A stretch of 64,000 nucleotides of DNA from an uncultured Paracoccaceae bacterium (GCA_947497985.1 CANMIX010000001.1:62001-126000); one strand, 5' to 3'. Positions 25,075-34,246 are shown, numbered from the stretch's first letter. A program made the numbers and translations. Notes: generated by a model from the sequence alone, not told the origin.

Positions 25075-26106
25075 ATGACCGCAGCCCCCGAACATACGCC
25101 TACGATGGTGCGCCGCTCTGTGTCCGAGCTGATCGTCCCCTTTACCCCGTTCTGCCTTGTTATTTTTTTGATTTGCGCCGGTTATCTGGCGATCGGCATT
25201 CCTTCCAGCTGGATGACACTGACGCTGTCCGGCCTTGCGATGGGAATGATGTATTTCATCATGTCCACGGGGCTGACACTGGTCTTTGGCCTGATGGATG
25301 TGATCAACTTCGGGCACGGTGCATTTGTGTCCTTGGGCGCTTTTGTCGGTGTGACCGTCCTGCTGCAACTGGGTGCGTTTTCCGAAAGCCCTGTTCTGTG
25401 GCAGAATATTGCGGCCGTTTTGTTGTCCATATGCGCGGCCATGGCGGTGTGCGCTGCGGTGGGATGGGGGTTTGAGCGTCTTATCGTGCGCCCGGTCTAT
25501 GGCAGCCACCTAAACCAGATCCTGGTGACTATGGGCGGTTTGATTGTGGCCGAACAGCTGATCATCGTCTTTTGGGGCCCCGAAGAGATCTATTTTTCGC
25601 GCCCTGAGATGTTGAAGGGCTCAACAGAGATTTTAGGAGCCACCGTCGAAAAGTTTCGCGTGTTGGTCGTTTCACTAGGCCTTGCGATATTTGCAATCAT
25701 GCGCTGGGTTTTGCGCCGAACCAAGATCGGCCTGATCGTGCGCGCAGGGGTTGAAGACCGCGAAATGGTTATGGCGCTTGGCTATCGCCTGCGTCTGGTT
25801 TTTGTCGCTGTTTTCATCGCAGGCAGCGCGCTTGCCGGATTTGGCGGCGCGGTCTGGGGCATGTACCAAGAGGTAATAACGGCCCATATGGGCAATCAGG
25901 CCCTGATCTTGATCTTTATTGTGGTGATCATCGGCGGGCTCGGTTCGGTTGAGGGATGTTTTATCGGCGCGTTGATGGTGGGCTTGATGCAAAACTATGT
26001 CGCCTTTCTGGCCCCGAAATTCGCGCTCTTGTCCAATATCGGACTGATGGTCGCAATTTTGATGTGGCGCCCGATGGGCATGATCCCGGTGGTAAAAGCC
26101 AAATGA
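25075..26106 (+). CDS. Liv-type ABC transporter permease (LivH-like)
   Basis: 343 residues, about 35 more than E. coli LivH because of an N-terminal tail. Membrane helices start at FCLVIFLICAGYLAIGI. The LivH signature SMGMMYFIMSTGLTLVFGLMD-like segment (about residues 55-80) followed by VINFGHGAFVSLGAFVG is clear, as is GLGSVEGCFIGALMVG near the C-terminus. It pairs with the next gene product, whose start overlaps its stop by four bases. Confidence 0.92.
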   Translation: MTAAPEHTPTMVRRSVSELIVPFTPFCLVIFLICAGYLAIGIPSSWMTLTLSGLAMGMMYFIMSTGLTLVFGLMDVINFGHGAFVSLGAFVGVTVLLQLGAFSESPVLWQNIAAVLLSICAAMAVCAAVGWGFERLIVRPVYGSHLNQILVTMGGLIVAEQLIIVFWGPEEIYFSRPEMLKGSTEILGATVEKFRVLVVSLGLAIFAIMRWVLRRTKIGLIVRAGVEDREMVMALGYRLRLVFVAVFIAGSALAGFGGAVWGMYQEVITAHMGNQALILIFIVVIIGGLGSVEGCFIGALMVGLMQNYVAFLAPKFALLSNIGLMVAILMWRPMGMIPVVKAK

Positions 26107-27185
26107 TCCGCACTCTCCTGTCTGACGACCTGCCCCGATCCCGCGCACTGACATTCCTGTTGATTGCAATCGTGCTGTGCCTGGCGCTGGCCCCATTTCT
26201 GTTTCCCGGCGTGCGCACGGTGGATACGGCCGCGCGCATCTGCATCTTTGTTGTTCTGGTTGCCAGTTATGATCTGTTGATCGGCTATACCGGCATTGTC
26301 AGCTTTGCCCATACAATGTTCTTTGGCCTTGGCGCATATGGTCTTGCCTTTGGGCTGATCCACATCGACCGCAGCTATCTTGCGATGGGTTTGGGGACAT
26401 TGGCGGGCGGACTGTCTGCTGCGGTTTTGGCACTGCTGGTGGGGCTATTCTCCCTACGGGTGCGGGCGATTTTCTTTGCCATGATCACCTTGGCCGTGGC
26501 CTCAGCTGTGGCCGTATTGTTCAGCCAGCTCTCGTCGATCACCGGTGGCGAGGACGGGCTGACATTCAAACTCCCACGCTCCCTTGGACCCGCGTTCAAA
26601 TTCGGAACCGAGACATTGGATGGGCGGTTGTTTGGCGTCAAGTTGAACGGAAAATTGCTGGCCTATTACCTGATTTTCTTCTGTTCGGCCTTCCTGTTCT
26701 TGGGTCTGTTGCGCGTCGTGAACTCCCCCTTTGGCAGGGTCCTAAACGCCATTCGGGAAAACGAGTTTCGGGCCGAGGCAATAGGCTTTCCGGTCATTTA
26801 TTATCGGGTGGCAGCCTCTTGCATTTCGGCGATCGCTGCGGCCGGCGCCGGGGCGCTTTATGCGGTCTGGTTGCGCTATGTCGGGCCGGACACAACTCTG
26901 TCGATGGAGATTATGTTGAACGTGCTGTTAATGGTGGTCATCGGCGGCATGGGCACATTATACGGCGCAATCATCGGTGCTGCGGTCTTTGTGCTGGCGC
27001 AAAACTACCTGCAAACCTTCATGGAAAGCGCGGCAAGCCTCGTGGACGGCATCCCCATTTTACCCAATTTTCTAACCGCGGATCGTTGGCTGTTGTGGTT
27101 GGGTCTGCTGTTTGTTCTCAGCGTCTATTTCTTCCCTAAAGGGGTCGTGGGACGATTGCGACGCGGCAAAACTGTGCCCCACTGA
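26103..27185 (+). CDS. Liv-type ABC transporter permease (LivM-like)
   Basis: 360 residues. The start ATG overlaps the previous stop (ATGA). LivM signature: SYDLLIGYTGIVSFAHTMFFGLGAYG (about residues 60-85), LRVVNSPFGRVLNAIRENE and IGGMGTLYGAIIGAAVFVL. The C-terminus ends in a helix and a short basic tail (GRLRRGKTVPH). It completes the importer. The orphan gene on the other strand ends 13 bases beyond it. Confidence 0.92.
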   Translation: MIRTLLSDDLPRSRALTFLLIAIVLCLALAPFLFPGVRTVDTAARICIFVVLVASYDLLIGYTGIVSFAHTMFFGLGAYGLAFGLIHIDRSYLAMGLGTLAGGLSAAVLALLVGLFSLRVRAIFFAMITLAVASAVAVLFSQLSSITGGEDGLTFKLPRSLGPAFKFGTETLDGRLFGVKLNGKLLAYYLIFFCSAFLFLGLLRVVNSPFGRVLNAIRENEFRAEAIGFPVIYYRVAASCISAIAAAGAGALYAVWLRYVGPDTTLSMEIMLNVLLMVVIGGMGTLYGAIIGAAVFVLAQNYLQTFMESAASLVDGIPILPNFLTADRWLLWLGLLFVLSVYFFPKGVVGRLRRGKTVPH

Positions 27186-27197
27186 ACCAATCACCCT

Positions 27198-27554
27198 CTA
27201 CCCGACCAGCCACTTGTTCCATCGCTCACTGTCAACAGGCGCACCAAATGTCTGTTCCAACTGGCTGAGCGGAAAGCCTAAAAAACTGGTAGAGCAGATA
27301 TCAACCCGGCTAATGCTGTCAATCAACCGCAGCTGGCCCTGCTCTACCTGAAGACTGAAACCCTTGCTTCTGAGGGCACGACGCAGGGCGTTCCAGTTCT
27401 TTGCACGACGAAATTCACCACCAAGGATGATACGGAGCTGCATCGCAAGCTCTGTATCGAGGCGTTTACTCATGCGGGCGCTGGCCCATGCGCTTTGCCC
27501 CATCGGGTCTGGCATCGCGAAAACATCGGTGACATCTGCATGAGAGCTGAGCAT
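27198..27554 (-). CDS. Uncharacterised 118-residue protein
   Basis: I do not recognise the family. The protein is soluble and mixed in charge. Residues about 30-80 read as two helices and a strand: RLDTELAMQLRIILGGEFRR, then WNALRRALRSKGFSLQVEQG and LRLIDSISRVDICSTSFLG. A good ribosome binding site (AAAGGAAA) lies seven bases before the ATG, and the frame is closed only by its own stop, so I believe it is real. It stands alone between livM (convergent) and asd (same strand, separated by the asd terminator). Confidence 0.6.
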   Translation of the reverse strand: MLSSHADVTDVFAMPDPMGQSAWASARMSKRLDTELAMQLRIILGGEFRRAKNWNALRRALRSKGFSLQVEQGQLRLIDSISRVDICSTSFLGFPLSQLEQTFGAPVDSERWNKWLVG

Positions 27555-27630
27555 GAGTTTTTCCTTTCAAATTAAATCACTGTTAATGTGTGATCCAAAC
27601 TGAGAGAAAAGACCGCCGTCGCACAGTCCC

Positions 27631-27666
27631 GCAAAAGACGAAAGGGCGCCTCTTTCGAAGCGCCCT
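27631..27666 (-). terminator. Rho-independent terminator downstream of asd
   Basis: On the minus strand: AGGGCGC (27666-27660), a 10-base loop, GCGCCCT (27649-27643), then TTCGTCTTTT. It lies 40 bases past the asd stop codon. Confidence 0.75.
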
Positions 27667-27705
27667 CTATTCTTTTGGTTGTATTGCGTAGCCCGATAGC
27701 GGCGA

Positions 27706-28728
27706 TCAGCCCTTTTTCAGAACTTCGCGGCCCAACAGCTCAGCGATTTGTACCGCGTTCAGCGCTGCACCTTTGCGCAGGTTGTCGCTGACGCACCACA
27801 GGTTCAGGCCGTTTTCAACGGTCGGATCCTGACGCAAGCGGCTGATGAAGGTCGCGAAATCGCCAACACATTCTTTGGGGGTGACGTAGCCACCGTCTTC
27901 ACGCTTATCGATCACCATCAGACCGGGCGCTTCACGCAGGATGTCGCGGGCTTCGTCTTCGTCCAGGAAATCCTCTGTCTCGATGTTCACCGATTCAGAG
28001 TGGCCAACAAAGACCGGCACCCGCACACAGGTCGCGGTGACCTTGATCGATTTGTCGATGATCTTCTTGGTCTCGGCGACCATTTTCCACTCTTCCTTGG
28101 TGGAGCCATCATCCAGAAACACGTCAATATGCGGGATCACGTTGAACGCGATCTCTTTGGTGAACTTGGTTGGCGGCACGTCTTTGGTCGGGTTGTAGAC
28201 CGCTTTGGTCTGTTCCCACAGCTCTTCCATCGCGTCTTTGCCGCCACCGGAAACGGATTGGTAGGTGGACACCACAACACGTTTGATCTTGGCACGGTCA
28301 TGGATCGGCTTCAGCGCCACAACCATCTGCGCGGTTGAGCAGTTCGGGTTGGCGATGATGTTCTTGTTCTTATAGTCGTGGATCGCTTGCGGGTTCACTT
28401 CCGGCACGATCAACGGGATTTCGGGGTCATAGCGGTACAGCGACGAGTTATCGATCACCACACAGCCAGCCGCAGCCGCCTTGGGCGCGAAATCTTTGGT
28501 TGCTTCGGAACCAACAGCAAACAGCGCCATGTCCCAACCTGCGAAATCAAACGTCGCCAGGTCCAGGGTCTTCAGGGTCGTTTCGCCAAATGTAACTTCG
28601 GTGCCCAAAGATCTGCGGCTCGCCAGAACTGCAATCTCATCCACCGGGAACTGGCGCTCTGCCAGAATGTTCAACATTTCGCGGCCCACATTGCCTGTGG
28701 CGCCTACGATAACGACGCGATAACCCAT
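27706..28728 (-). CDS. asd: Aspartate-semialdehyde dehydrogenase
   Basis: 340 residues. It reduces aspartyl phosphate to aspartate semialdehyde with NADPH, the branch point to lysine/diaminopimelate, threonine and methionine. Seen: VVIVGATGNVGREML (nucleotide-binding), catalytic C130 in IIANPNCSTAQMV, and SVSGGGKDAMEEL and ATCVRVPVFVGHSESVNIE with the substrate-binding residues. ATG 28728 is chosen because GGAGAAAC lies just upstream; an extended frame to 28794 has no family-like sequence. It appears monocistronic. Confidence 0.97.
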   Translation of the reverse strand: MGYRVVIVGATGNVGREMLNILAERQFPVDEIAVLASRRSLGTEVTFGETTLKTLDLATFDFAGWDMALFAVGSEATKDFAPKAAAAGCVVIDNSSLYRYDPEIPLIVPEVNPQAIHDYKNKNIIANPNCSTAQMVVALKPIHDRAKIKRVVVSTYQSVSGGGKDAMEELWEQTKAVYNPTKDVPPTKFTKEIAFNVIPHIDVFLDDGSTKEEWKMVAETKKIIDKSIKVTATCVRVPVFVGHSESVNIETEDFLDEDEARDILREAPGLMVIDKREDGGYVTPKECVGDFATFISRLRQDPTVENGLNLWCVSDNLRKGAALNAVQIAELLGREVLKKG

Positions 28729-29025
28729 TTTGTTTCTCCAGATATATCCAGCCCCATGGCCGGCGAGGCTGTCATAAATGGAAAATACGGACAATTAAAG
28801 GGTAGCAGCAGGGCCAGCACAGCAAAGATGACACAATATTGTACCGAATTTCGGGAATCGTACCAAACAATATGGCGAAAGGTACGGCTGGGTTTCTGTC
28901 TGTACGAATTTCCTGATTCCTGCAAAAACAAGCCATCTTCATTGCGTGACAAAAGCAACCATTGGCCTTGCGCCCCAGCAAGGCTAAGTCTGTTGGTATG
29001 TAATTGATAAAGGGTCCCCACGATC
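28729..29025. promoter_or_regulatory. Divergent asd / DUF3095 promoter region with repeated motif
   Basis: 297 AT-rich bases. An imperfect direct repeat is present: TGTACCGAATTTCGGGAATC at 28840-28859 and TGTACGAATTTCCTGATTC at 28901-28919. Further GTACC/GGTAC boxes lie at 28860-28864 and 28881-28885. They could bind a regulator of either gene. No gene or RNA was recognised. Confidence 0.4.
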
Positions 29026-30165
29026 ATGGCGCAACCCGACAGTCGTTTTTATGAAGAGCTGCCCCGTGTGAATGACTTTGATTTGCTGGCACGGCCCGAA
29101 TGCTTTGTTCCGCTGCCCGAAGACTGGGTGGTGGGGTGTACAGATATCGTCGACAGCAGCGGCCTGATCGCAGATGGGCAATATCGTACGGTCAATATGA
29201 TCAGTGCGGCGGTGATCACAGCCATGATCAACACGCTTTCGCACCAATCCTTCCCTTATGTATTTGCCGGTGACGGCGCGTCTTTTGCAGTGCCGCGTGC
29301 CTTTGAACAAGAGGCCCGCGCGACCTTGGCCCGCTTACGCGCCTGGGTCGACAGAGAGTTTTCCATCACGCTCCGGGCGGCAATGCTGCCCGTAAAATGG
29401 ATCCGCGACGAGGGCTACGACGTTTCGGTCGCCCGGTACGCTGTCGGCCCGGACGCGGATTACGCCATGTTCAACGGCGGCGGCTTGGCCTGGGCTGAAC
29501 AGCAGATGAAACAGGGCGGTTTCGAAGTGCCTGCTGCGGTGGAAGCGGAACCGCCGGATTTGACAGGGTTGTCCTGTCGCTGGAACAATATGAAATCCAG
29601 AAACGGCGTGATTTTGTCACTGCTAATTCTACCCAGCGATCACACGCGGCATCAGGACTTTGCCATGATCGCCGATGAAGTCCTTGCGATATCAGGGGAG
29701 CTGGCGCGCAACGGGCATCCGGTACCCGAAACGGGCCCTGATCTGGGATTTCCAACAGAAGGTTTTCATGCAGAAGCACGCCTGCTCAGACGCGAGGCCC
29801 CGGCGCTGGTTGCGTCATTCACCCTGGCGCTGCGAACAGTGATGGCTTGGATTATCTTCAACTTTCGGCTCAAGGTGCGCGGCTTTGATCCCGAACACTA
29901 CAGACGCATTCTTTCACGTAACGCGGATTACCGGAAATTCGACGACGGGTTAAAAATGACGCTGGATTGCAGTCCTGAAATTCGCGACCGCTTGTTGGAA
30001 CGGCTCAAAGCAGCCCGCATGGATGGGTTGATCCGCTTTGGCTGGCATGAACAAGACGAAGCCGTGTTGACCTGTATCGTCCCTTCAGCCTTTAGCGATG
30101 ATCACATCCATTTTGTCGATGGTGCCTCTGGTGGGTATACTGAGGCCGCGCGGAACTTGTCATAG
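29026..30165 (+). CDS. DUF3095 protein, nucleotidyl-cyclase-like
   Basis: 379 residues. This is a DUF3095 protein by overall sequence. The N-terminal region has VVGCTDIVDSSGLIADGQYR and FPYVFAGDGASFAVP. These parallel the FTDIVGST and GDG metal-aspartate motifs of class III nucleotidyl cyclases, so I infer a cyclase-like core at about residues 30-150. The C-terminal half (from about residue 215) contains AEARLLRREAPALVASFTLA and a FDDGLKMTLDCSP block of unknown role. No partner gene is adjacent. Whether it makes a cyclic nucleotide is untested. Confidence 0.78.
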   Translation: MAQPDSRFYEELPRVNDFDLLARPECFVPLPEDWVVGCTDIVDSSGLIADGQYRTVNMISAAVITAMINTLSHQSFPYVFAGDGASFAVPRAFEQEARATLARLRAWVDREFSITLRAAMLPVKWIRDEGYDVSVARYAVGPDADYAMFNGGGLAWAEQQMKQGGFEVPAAVEAEPPDLTGLSCRWNNMKSRNGVILSLLILPSDHTRHQDFAMIADEVLAISGELARNGHPVPETGPDLGFPTEGFHAEARLLRREAPALVASFTLALRTVMAWIIFNFRLKVRGFDPEHYRRILSRNADYRKFDDGLKMTLDCSPEIRDRLLERLKAARMDGLIRFGWHEQDEAVLTCIVPSAFSDDHIHFVDGASGGYTEAARNLS

Positions 30166-30209
30166 CGTGACCCGCACCTTTTGCGCGGATCACACGGTTC
30201 GATCCGGGG

Positions 30210-30860
30210 TCACACGGGGCCGAAACCGTTTAATTTTGGATCGTAGCTTTCCAACCCACCTTCCCCGATGTCAGTCCACAAACCGTGCAAGCTCAGCTCA
30301 CCTGCATTGACCGCATTCTCCACAAAGGGGAAGGTCATTAGGTTCTCAAGCGATGCAACGACGGCCTGGCGCTCAAATTGACGGGCTTGTTCGTCGGCGT
30401 CCTCAATGTTGGCAACACCTTCAAACTTGGGTTTCAAAATATCCATCCAACGCCCGACAAAGCTGGTCTTTTCCTCCAGATGCGGCGCGTTGCCCTTGCA
30501 CATGTCGATACAGCCTTGGACACCGCCACACTGAGAATGGCCCAGAACAATAAGATGCGACACCTTCAATGCAGTCACCGCATATTCAACCGCAGCTGAG
30601 GTGCCGTGGTGATCCCCATCCGGGGCAAAGGGAGGAACCAAATTGGCAATATTGCGGTGAATGAAGAATTCGCCCTGATCCGCGCCAAAGATCGATGTCA
30701 CATGCACCCGGCTGTCGCAGCACGAGATTACCATCGCGCGCGGGCGTTGCCCTTCGGTGGCCAGGCGGCGATACCAACCTTGGTTTTCGTCATAAGTCGT
30801 CGCTTTCCAACCGTGGTAACGCGTAACCAGATAGCTTGGGAGAGGTTTGGCAAATTGCAT
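30210..30860 (-). CDS. Beta-class carbonic anhydrase
   Basis: 216 residues. It interconverts CO2 and bicarbonate. The zinc ligands are C48 in ISCCDSRV, H108 and C111 in VLGHSQCGGV, with D49 and R51 forming the catalytic dyad. HRNIANLVPP and GTSAAVEYAVTAL are family blocks. Length is typical. It is unlinked to neighbours and could supply bicarbonate for acetyl-CoA carboxylase (accD lies in this window, but far away). Confidence 0.95.
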   Translation of the reverse strand: MQFAKPLPSYLVTRYHGWKATTYDENQGWYRRLATEGQRPRAMVISCCDSRVHVTSIFGADQGEFFIHRNIANLVPPFAPDGDHHGTSAAVEYAVTALKVSHLIVLGHSQCGGVQGCIDMCKGNAPHLEEKTSFVGRWMDILKPKFEGVANIEDADEQARQFERQAVVASLENLMTFPFVENAVNAGELSLHGLWTDIGEGGLESYDPKLNGFGPV

Positions 30861-31014
30861 GTGCGCGATCCCTGTAGTGATGACTGCCGAGCCTGATAGC
30901 CTGATTTGTTAGCAAATTCGAGATATTTCGATCTGGCAAAGAAACCTTTTGAAAACCGTTAAGGTCCAAATTGTCCTGTGTGCCGTGGGGGCACATATTT
31001 TTGGGGTGAAAGTG

Positions 31015-31395
31015 GTGGCTAATATTCTCACTGTTGTGCACACAGAAACGGTGCGCCTGGATCCCGGCAAGTTGTCGGACCTTTACGAAGAACTCGGTGA
31101 ACGCGGCGCAGAAGATGTCGTGTGCCGAGCAATTGAAGAACTGGCAGTGCGCCTGACGCATTGCGAGCGCTTGTGGCGTCATAATGACATGACAAATTTA
31201 CGAAAAAGCGCGCGATCCTTGATTGCGATTTCGGACCAAATTGGCATGACAGCCATGTCCAACATCGCAAGAGATGTGACTGCCGCTATCGACGCAGAGG
31301 ATCATCCGGCGGTCGCAGCAACGCTGTTCCGTCTGATCCGGGTCGGGGAACGTTCGCTCACTGCGATCTGGGATCAGCATGATCTAAGCGTTTAG
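31015..31395 (+). CDS. Small helical protein, degenerate HPt-like
   Basis: About 126 residues from the GTG at 31015 (GTG 31012 and TTG 30949 are alternatives; no start has a convincing ribosome binding site). The second half, LRKSARSLIAISDQIGMTAM, then IARDVTAAIDAEDHPAVAATL and LIRVGERSL, has the spacing of a histidine phosphotransfer helical bundle (xHxLKGxAxxxG). The histidine position, however, reads as a basic or small residue. The first half contains VRLDPGKLSDLYEELGERG. No kinase or response regulator is adjacent. The HPt relation is my inference. Confidence 0.55.
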   Translation: MANILTVVHTETVRLDPGKLSDLYEELGERGAEDVVCRAIEELAVRLTHCERLWRHNDMTNLRKSARSLIAISDQIGMTAMSNIARDVTAAIDAEDHPAVAATLFRLIRVGERSLTAIWDQHDLSV

Positions 31396-31520
31396 GATCA
31401 CGCCGCAAACACAAGGCGTGCTGGCAACCGGGAACCGCATTTTGTCACAGGGGGCACTTGCGGTGGGAAACTGTCAGGTTACTCTGTGGCGAGTAATTTC
31501 GCCCAGACCGGAGCCAATAT

Positions 31521-32903
31521 ATGACACTCGCTTTTGTCGAGGATTCGCCTTCTGCCGTTCCTCTTTTTGTGGTTGATCAGGACACTTATGATAGCTGGCT
31601 CGAACAGCAAGCCGCCCCAGTTCAAAACTGGGTGCGGTCTAATGGGTTTTCCGGCGCTTTGGGCCAGGCTCTGTTGGTGCCTGCCACAGATGGCACACCA
31701 GAGCGGGCGCTGCTGGGTTATGGCAGCGCCGCAAAACGCGCGCGCAAACGGTTCCCATTGGCGGAAGCTGCGGCCAAATTGCCCGAAGGCGACTACCGTA
31801 TTGTTGAAGGCCTGCCCGATGACGTCGCCGCGCTTGAAGCGCTGGGATGGCTGTTAACGGGTTATGCCTTTGACACATACAAGACCACTTCCGGGAACAA
31901 AGCCCGCCTAGTGGCACCCGCAAATGTGACCCCGACCACTGTCGAGGCATTGGCACAAGCAGAGCAGTTGACCCGCGATCTGATCAACACACCTGCAGCC
32001 GACATGGGACCACAGGAGCTGGAAGAGGCAACGCGTGACTTAGCGGCACGCCACGGTGGCGAAATCTCGGTCATCACAGGCGACGATTTGCTGACGCAAA
32101 ACTTCCCGATGATCCACGCGGTTGGACGCGCCGCCGCCAGCGCACCGCGCCTGATCGAATTGCGCAAGGGCAGCACCGGACCCAAACTGACACTGGTTGG
32201 CAAAGGGGTCTGTTTTGACACCGGCGGTCTGAACCTGAAACCCGGCGCCAGCATGGGATTGATGAAAAAGGACATGGGCGGCTCTGCCAATGTGCTGGGT
32301 CTGACCCAATTGATTCTGGAGGCAGACCTTCCGGTCCAACTGCGCGTCTTGATCCCAGCCGTGGAAAACGCAGTCTCGGGCGATGCCTTCCGCCCCGGTG
32401 ATGTTTTGACCGCGCGCAATGGGGAAACTGTTGAAATCAACAATACCGATGCCGAAGGACGTCTGGTTCTGGCCGATGCACTGGCCTGGGCGCAGGAAGA
32501 AAACCCGGATCTGCTGATCTCTATGGCGACACTGACCGGCGCAGCACGGGTGGCGGTTGGGCCGGACCTCGCGCCCTTTTACACGGACCATGACGCCGAC
32601 GCCGAGGCCCTTGCGGCGGCGGCCTCAAACCAGGCAGACCCGGTTTGGCGGATGCCCTTTCACACCCCATACGAGGCGATGATCGAGCCGCAGATCGCAG
32701 ATCTGGACAACGCACCTGCCGGCGGGTTTGCAGGGTCCATCACCGCAGCCCTGTTCCTGCGCCGTTTCGCGGGCGATGCGCGTTACATGCATTTTGACAT
32801 CTACGGCTGGTCACCCAGCGCCAAACCAGGTCTGTCCAAAGGCGGGGTCAGCCAGGGCATACGCGCCTTGTTCGCCAGCCTCCCGAAAATGCTGTCGTTG
32901 TAA
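31521..32903 (+). CDS. M17-family leucyl aminopeptidase
   Basis: 460 residues. Two-metal aminopeptidase releasing N-terminal residues from peptides in the cytoplasm. Catalytic blocks: VGKGVCFDTGGLNLKPG, MKKDMGGSANVLGL and the signature NNTDAEGRLVLADALAWA. DLINTPAADMGPQELE is the conserved linker of the family. It is somewhat shorter than E. coli PepA (503) and matches the alphaproteobacterial PepA/PepB-like group. The NlpC/P60 gene begins two bases after its stop, so the two are co-transcribed. Confidence 0.93.
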   Translation: MTLAFVEDSPSAVPLFVVDQDTYDSWLEQQAAPVQNWVRSNGFSGALGQALLVPATDGTPERALLGYGSAAKRARKRFPLAEAAAKLPEGDYRIVEGLPDDVAALEALGWLLTGYAFDTYKTTSGNKARLVAPANVTPTTVEALAQAEQLTRDLINTPAADMGPQELEEATRDLAARHGGEISVITGDDLLTQNFPMIHAVGRAAASAPRLIELRKGSTGPKLTLVGKGVCFDTGGLNLKPGASMGLMKKDMGGSANVLGLTQLILEADLPVQLRVLIPAVENAVSGDAFRPGDVLTARNGETVEINNTDAEGRLVLADALAWAQEENPDLLISMATLTGAARVAVGPDLAPFYTDHDADAEALAAAASNQADPVWRMPFHTPYEAMIEPQIADLDNAPAGGFAGSITAALFLRRFAGDARYMHFDIYGWSPSAKPGLSKGGVSQGIRALFASLPKMLSL

Positions 32904-32905
32904 CA

Positions 32906-33745
32906 ATGGCCGCATTTGACCCTCGCCGCACACCGATGAATGACCGCGTTGCGGCCACACATCTGGCGGATCATGCGCCGAACCGCGCGCTTGTCACAGG
33001 ATTGCCTGCGCAGGTCACCGTGCCGGTTGCTGACCTACTGCGTCGCCCCGATGGCCCAAGGGACCGTCAGTTGCTGCTGGGCGATACGGTCACACTTTAT
33101 GAGACCAGGGCCGGTTGGTGTTTTGTACAGGCGGATAAGGATGGCTATGTCGGCTACCTGCGTCCCACGCAGATCGCCCAAGCGTCAGATACCGCAACCC
33201 ATTGGGTCAGCGCGCTTGGCAGCCATGCCTATGTTGAGGCCAATTTCAAATCACCCGATTGCCTCGCGTTGAGCTTTGGCAGTCGCGTCACCGTACATGA
33301 CACTGAGGAGCGCTTTGCCAGGACCGATCTCGGTTTTATCCCTGTGCAACATCTGCGCAGCTTGGATGACCTGGCTGCGGACCCTGTGGACGTAGCGCAG
33401 AAATTTCTGGGCACGCCGTATCTGTGGGGTGGAAACTCGCGCTGGGGGATTGATTGTTCCGGGCTGGTTCAGGCGGCCTATCTTGCCTGCGGGCGCCCCT
33501 GCCCCGGTGACAGCGACCAGCAAGAGGCTGAGGTCGGCCAAGCCTACCTGCCAAATGACGGTTATCGCCGGGGTGACCTGCTGTTCTGGAAAGGACACGT
33601 GGCACTGGTCGTTGACGCAGATCGGCTGATCCACGCCAATGTGCATCACATGGCCGTCGCCTTTGAAGGGATTGAGGCCGCGATTAAACGGATCGCCGAT
33701 CAGGGCGATGGCCCGGTCACCGCACACCGTCGCCCCGCGCCATAA
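32906..33745 (+). CDS. NlpC/P60-family cell-wall peptidase with SH3 domains
   Basis: 279 residues. The C-terminal NlpC/P60 domain has the catalytic cysteine in WGIDCSGLVQAAYLACG and histidine in FWKGHVALVVDADRLIHAN. The N-terminal 150 residues hold two SH3-like segments (LLLGDTVTLYETRAGWCFVQ and LSFGSRVTVHDTEERFART). No signal peptide is visible, so it may act on recycled muropeptides in the cytoplasm together with the aminopeptidase upstream. GlyTrp substrate residues LGTPYLWGGNSRWG precede the catalytic cysteine as in dipeptidyl-peptidase VI relatives. Confidence 0.9.
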   Translation: MAAFDPRRTPMNDRVAATHLADHAPNRALVTGLPAQVTVPVADLLRRPDGPRDRQLLLGDTVTLYETRAGWCFVQADKDGYVGYLRPTQIAQASDTATHWVSALGSHAYVEANFKSPDCLALSFGSRVTVHDTEERFARTDLGFIPVQHLRSLDDLAADPVDVAQKFLGTPYLWGGNSRWGIDCSGLVQAAYLACGRPCPGDSDQQEAEVGQAYLPNDGYRRGDLLFWKGHVALVVDADRLIHANVHHMAVAFEGIEAAIKRIADQGDGPVTAHRRPAP

Positions 33746-33776
33746 GCATCACGCCAGCTTGGGAGCGGTTTCGCGA

Positions 33777-34118
33777 TTACTTGACGGCCCGGATCAACTT
33801 ACGCTCCAGAACCTGCAAGACCGTGCGCAGTTCTTGGCCGCGTTTCAGGATCTGCCCATCCATACCAACCACCGAATATTGCCCCTGCCGATTGCGCAGC
33901 TTGGGACGTTTTTCAATCCGGTACAGTGGATTTTCTGCGGTGCGTTCAAATACCGAAAAAACCGCCAATTCCCGTAGGTTGGATATGCCATAGTCCCGCC
34001 ATTCCCCGGCGGCCACCATCCGGCCATATAGCGATAAGATGGTCTGAAGTTCACGCTTGTCAAAGGCCACTTGCGTGTCGTGGGGGCGCATTGCTGGCCC
34101 AATTTGCTGAAAGCTCAT
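33777..34118 (-). CDS. DUF2794 protein
   Basis: 113 residues. The run FDKRELQTILSLYGRMVAAG, EWRDYGISNL, FERTAENPLYRIEKRPKL and RQGQYSVVGMDGQILKRG is the DUF2794 family, found in alphaproteobacteria. Function unknown. It is basic and without membrane segments. It stands alone, convergent with the NlpC/P60 gene. Confidence 0.88.
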   Translation of the reverse strand: MSFQQIGPAMRPHDTQVAFDKRELQTILSLYGRMVAAGEWRDYGISNLRELAVFSVFERTAENPLYRIEKRPKLRNRQGQYSVVGMDGQILKRGQELRTVLQVLERKLIRAVK

Positions 34119-34246
34119 GTCTACAGCCTGCGGTCATTTAATGATCAAATCAAGCTTGTTTCCCGCTGAAATCACGATCCTCGCCACTCTGTGACGTCGC
34201 GTGTCTGATTCTCTGGCGCGGGTTTGCCAAAGGGAACGCGTATGTT

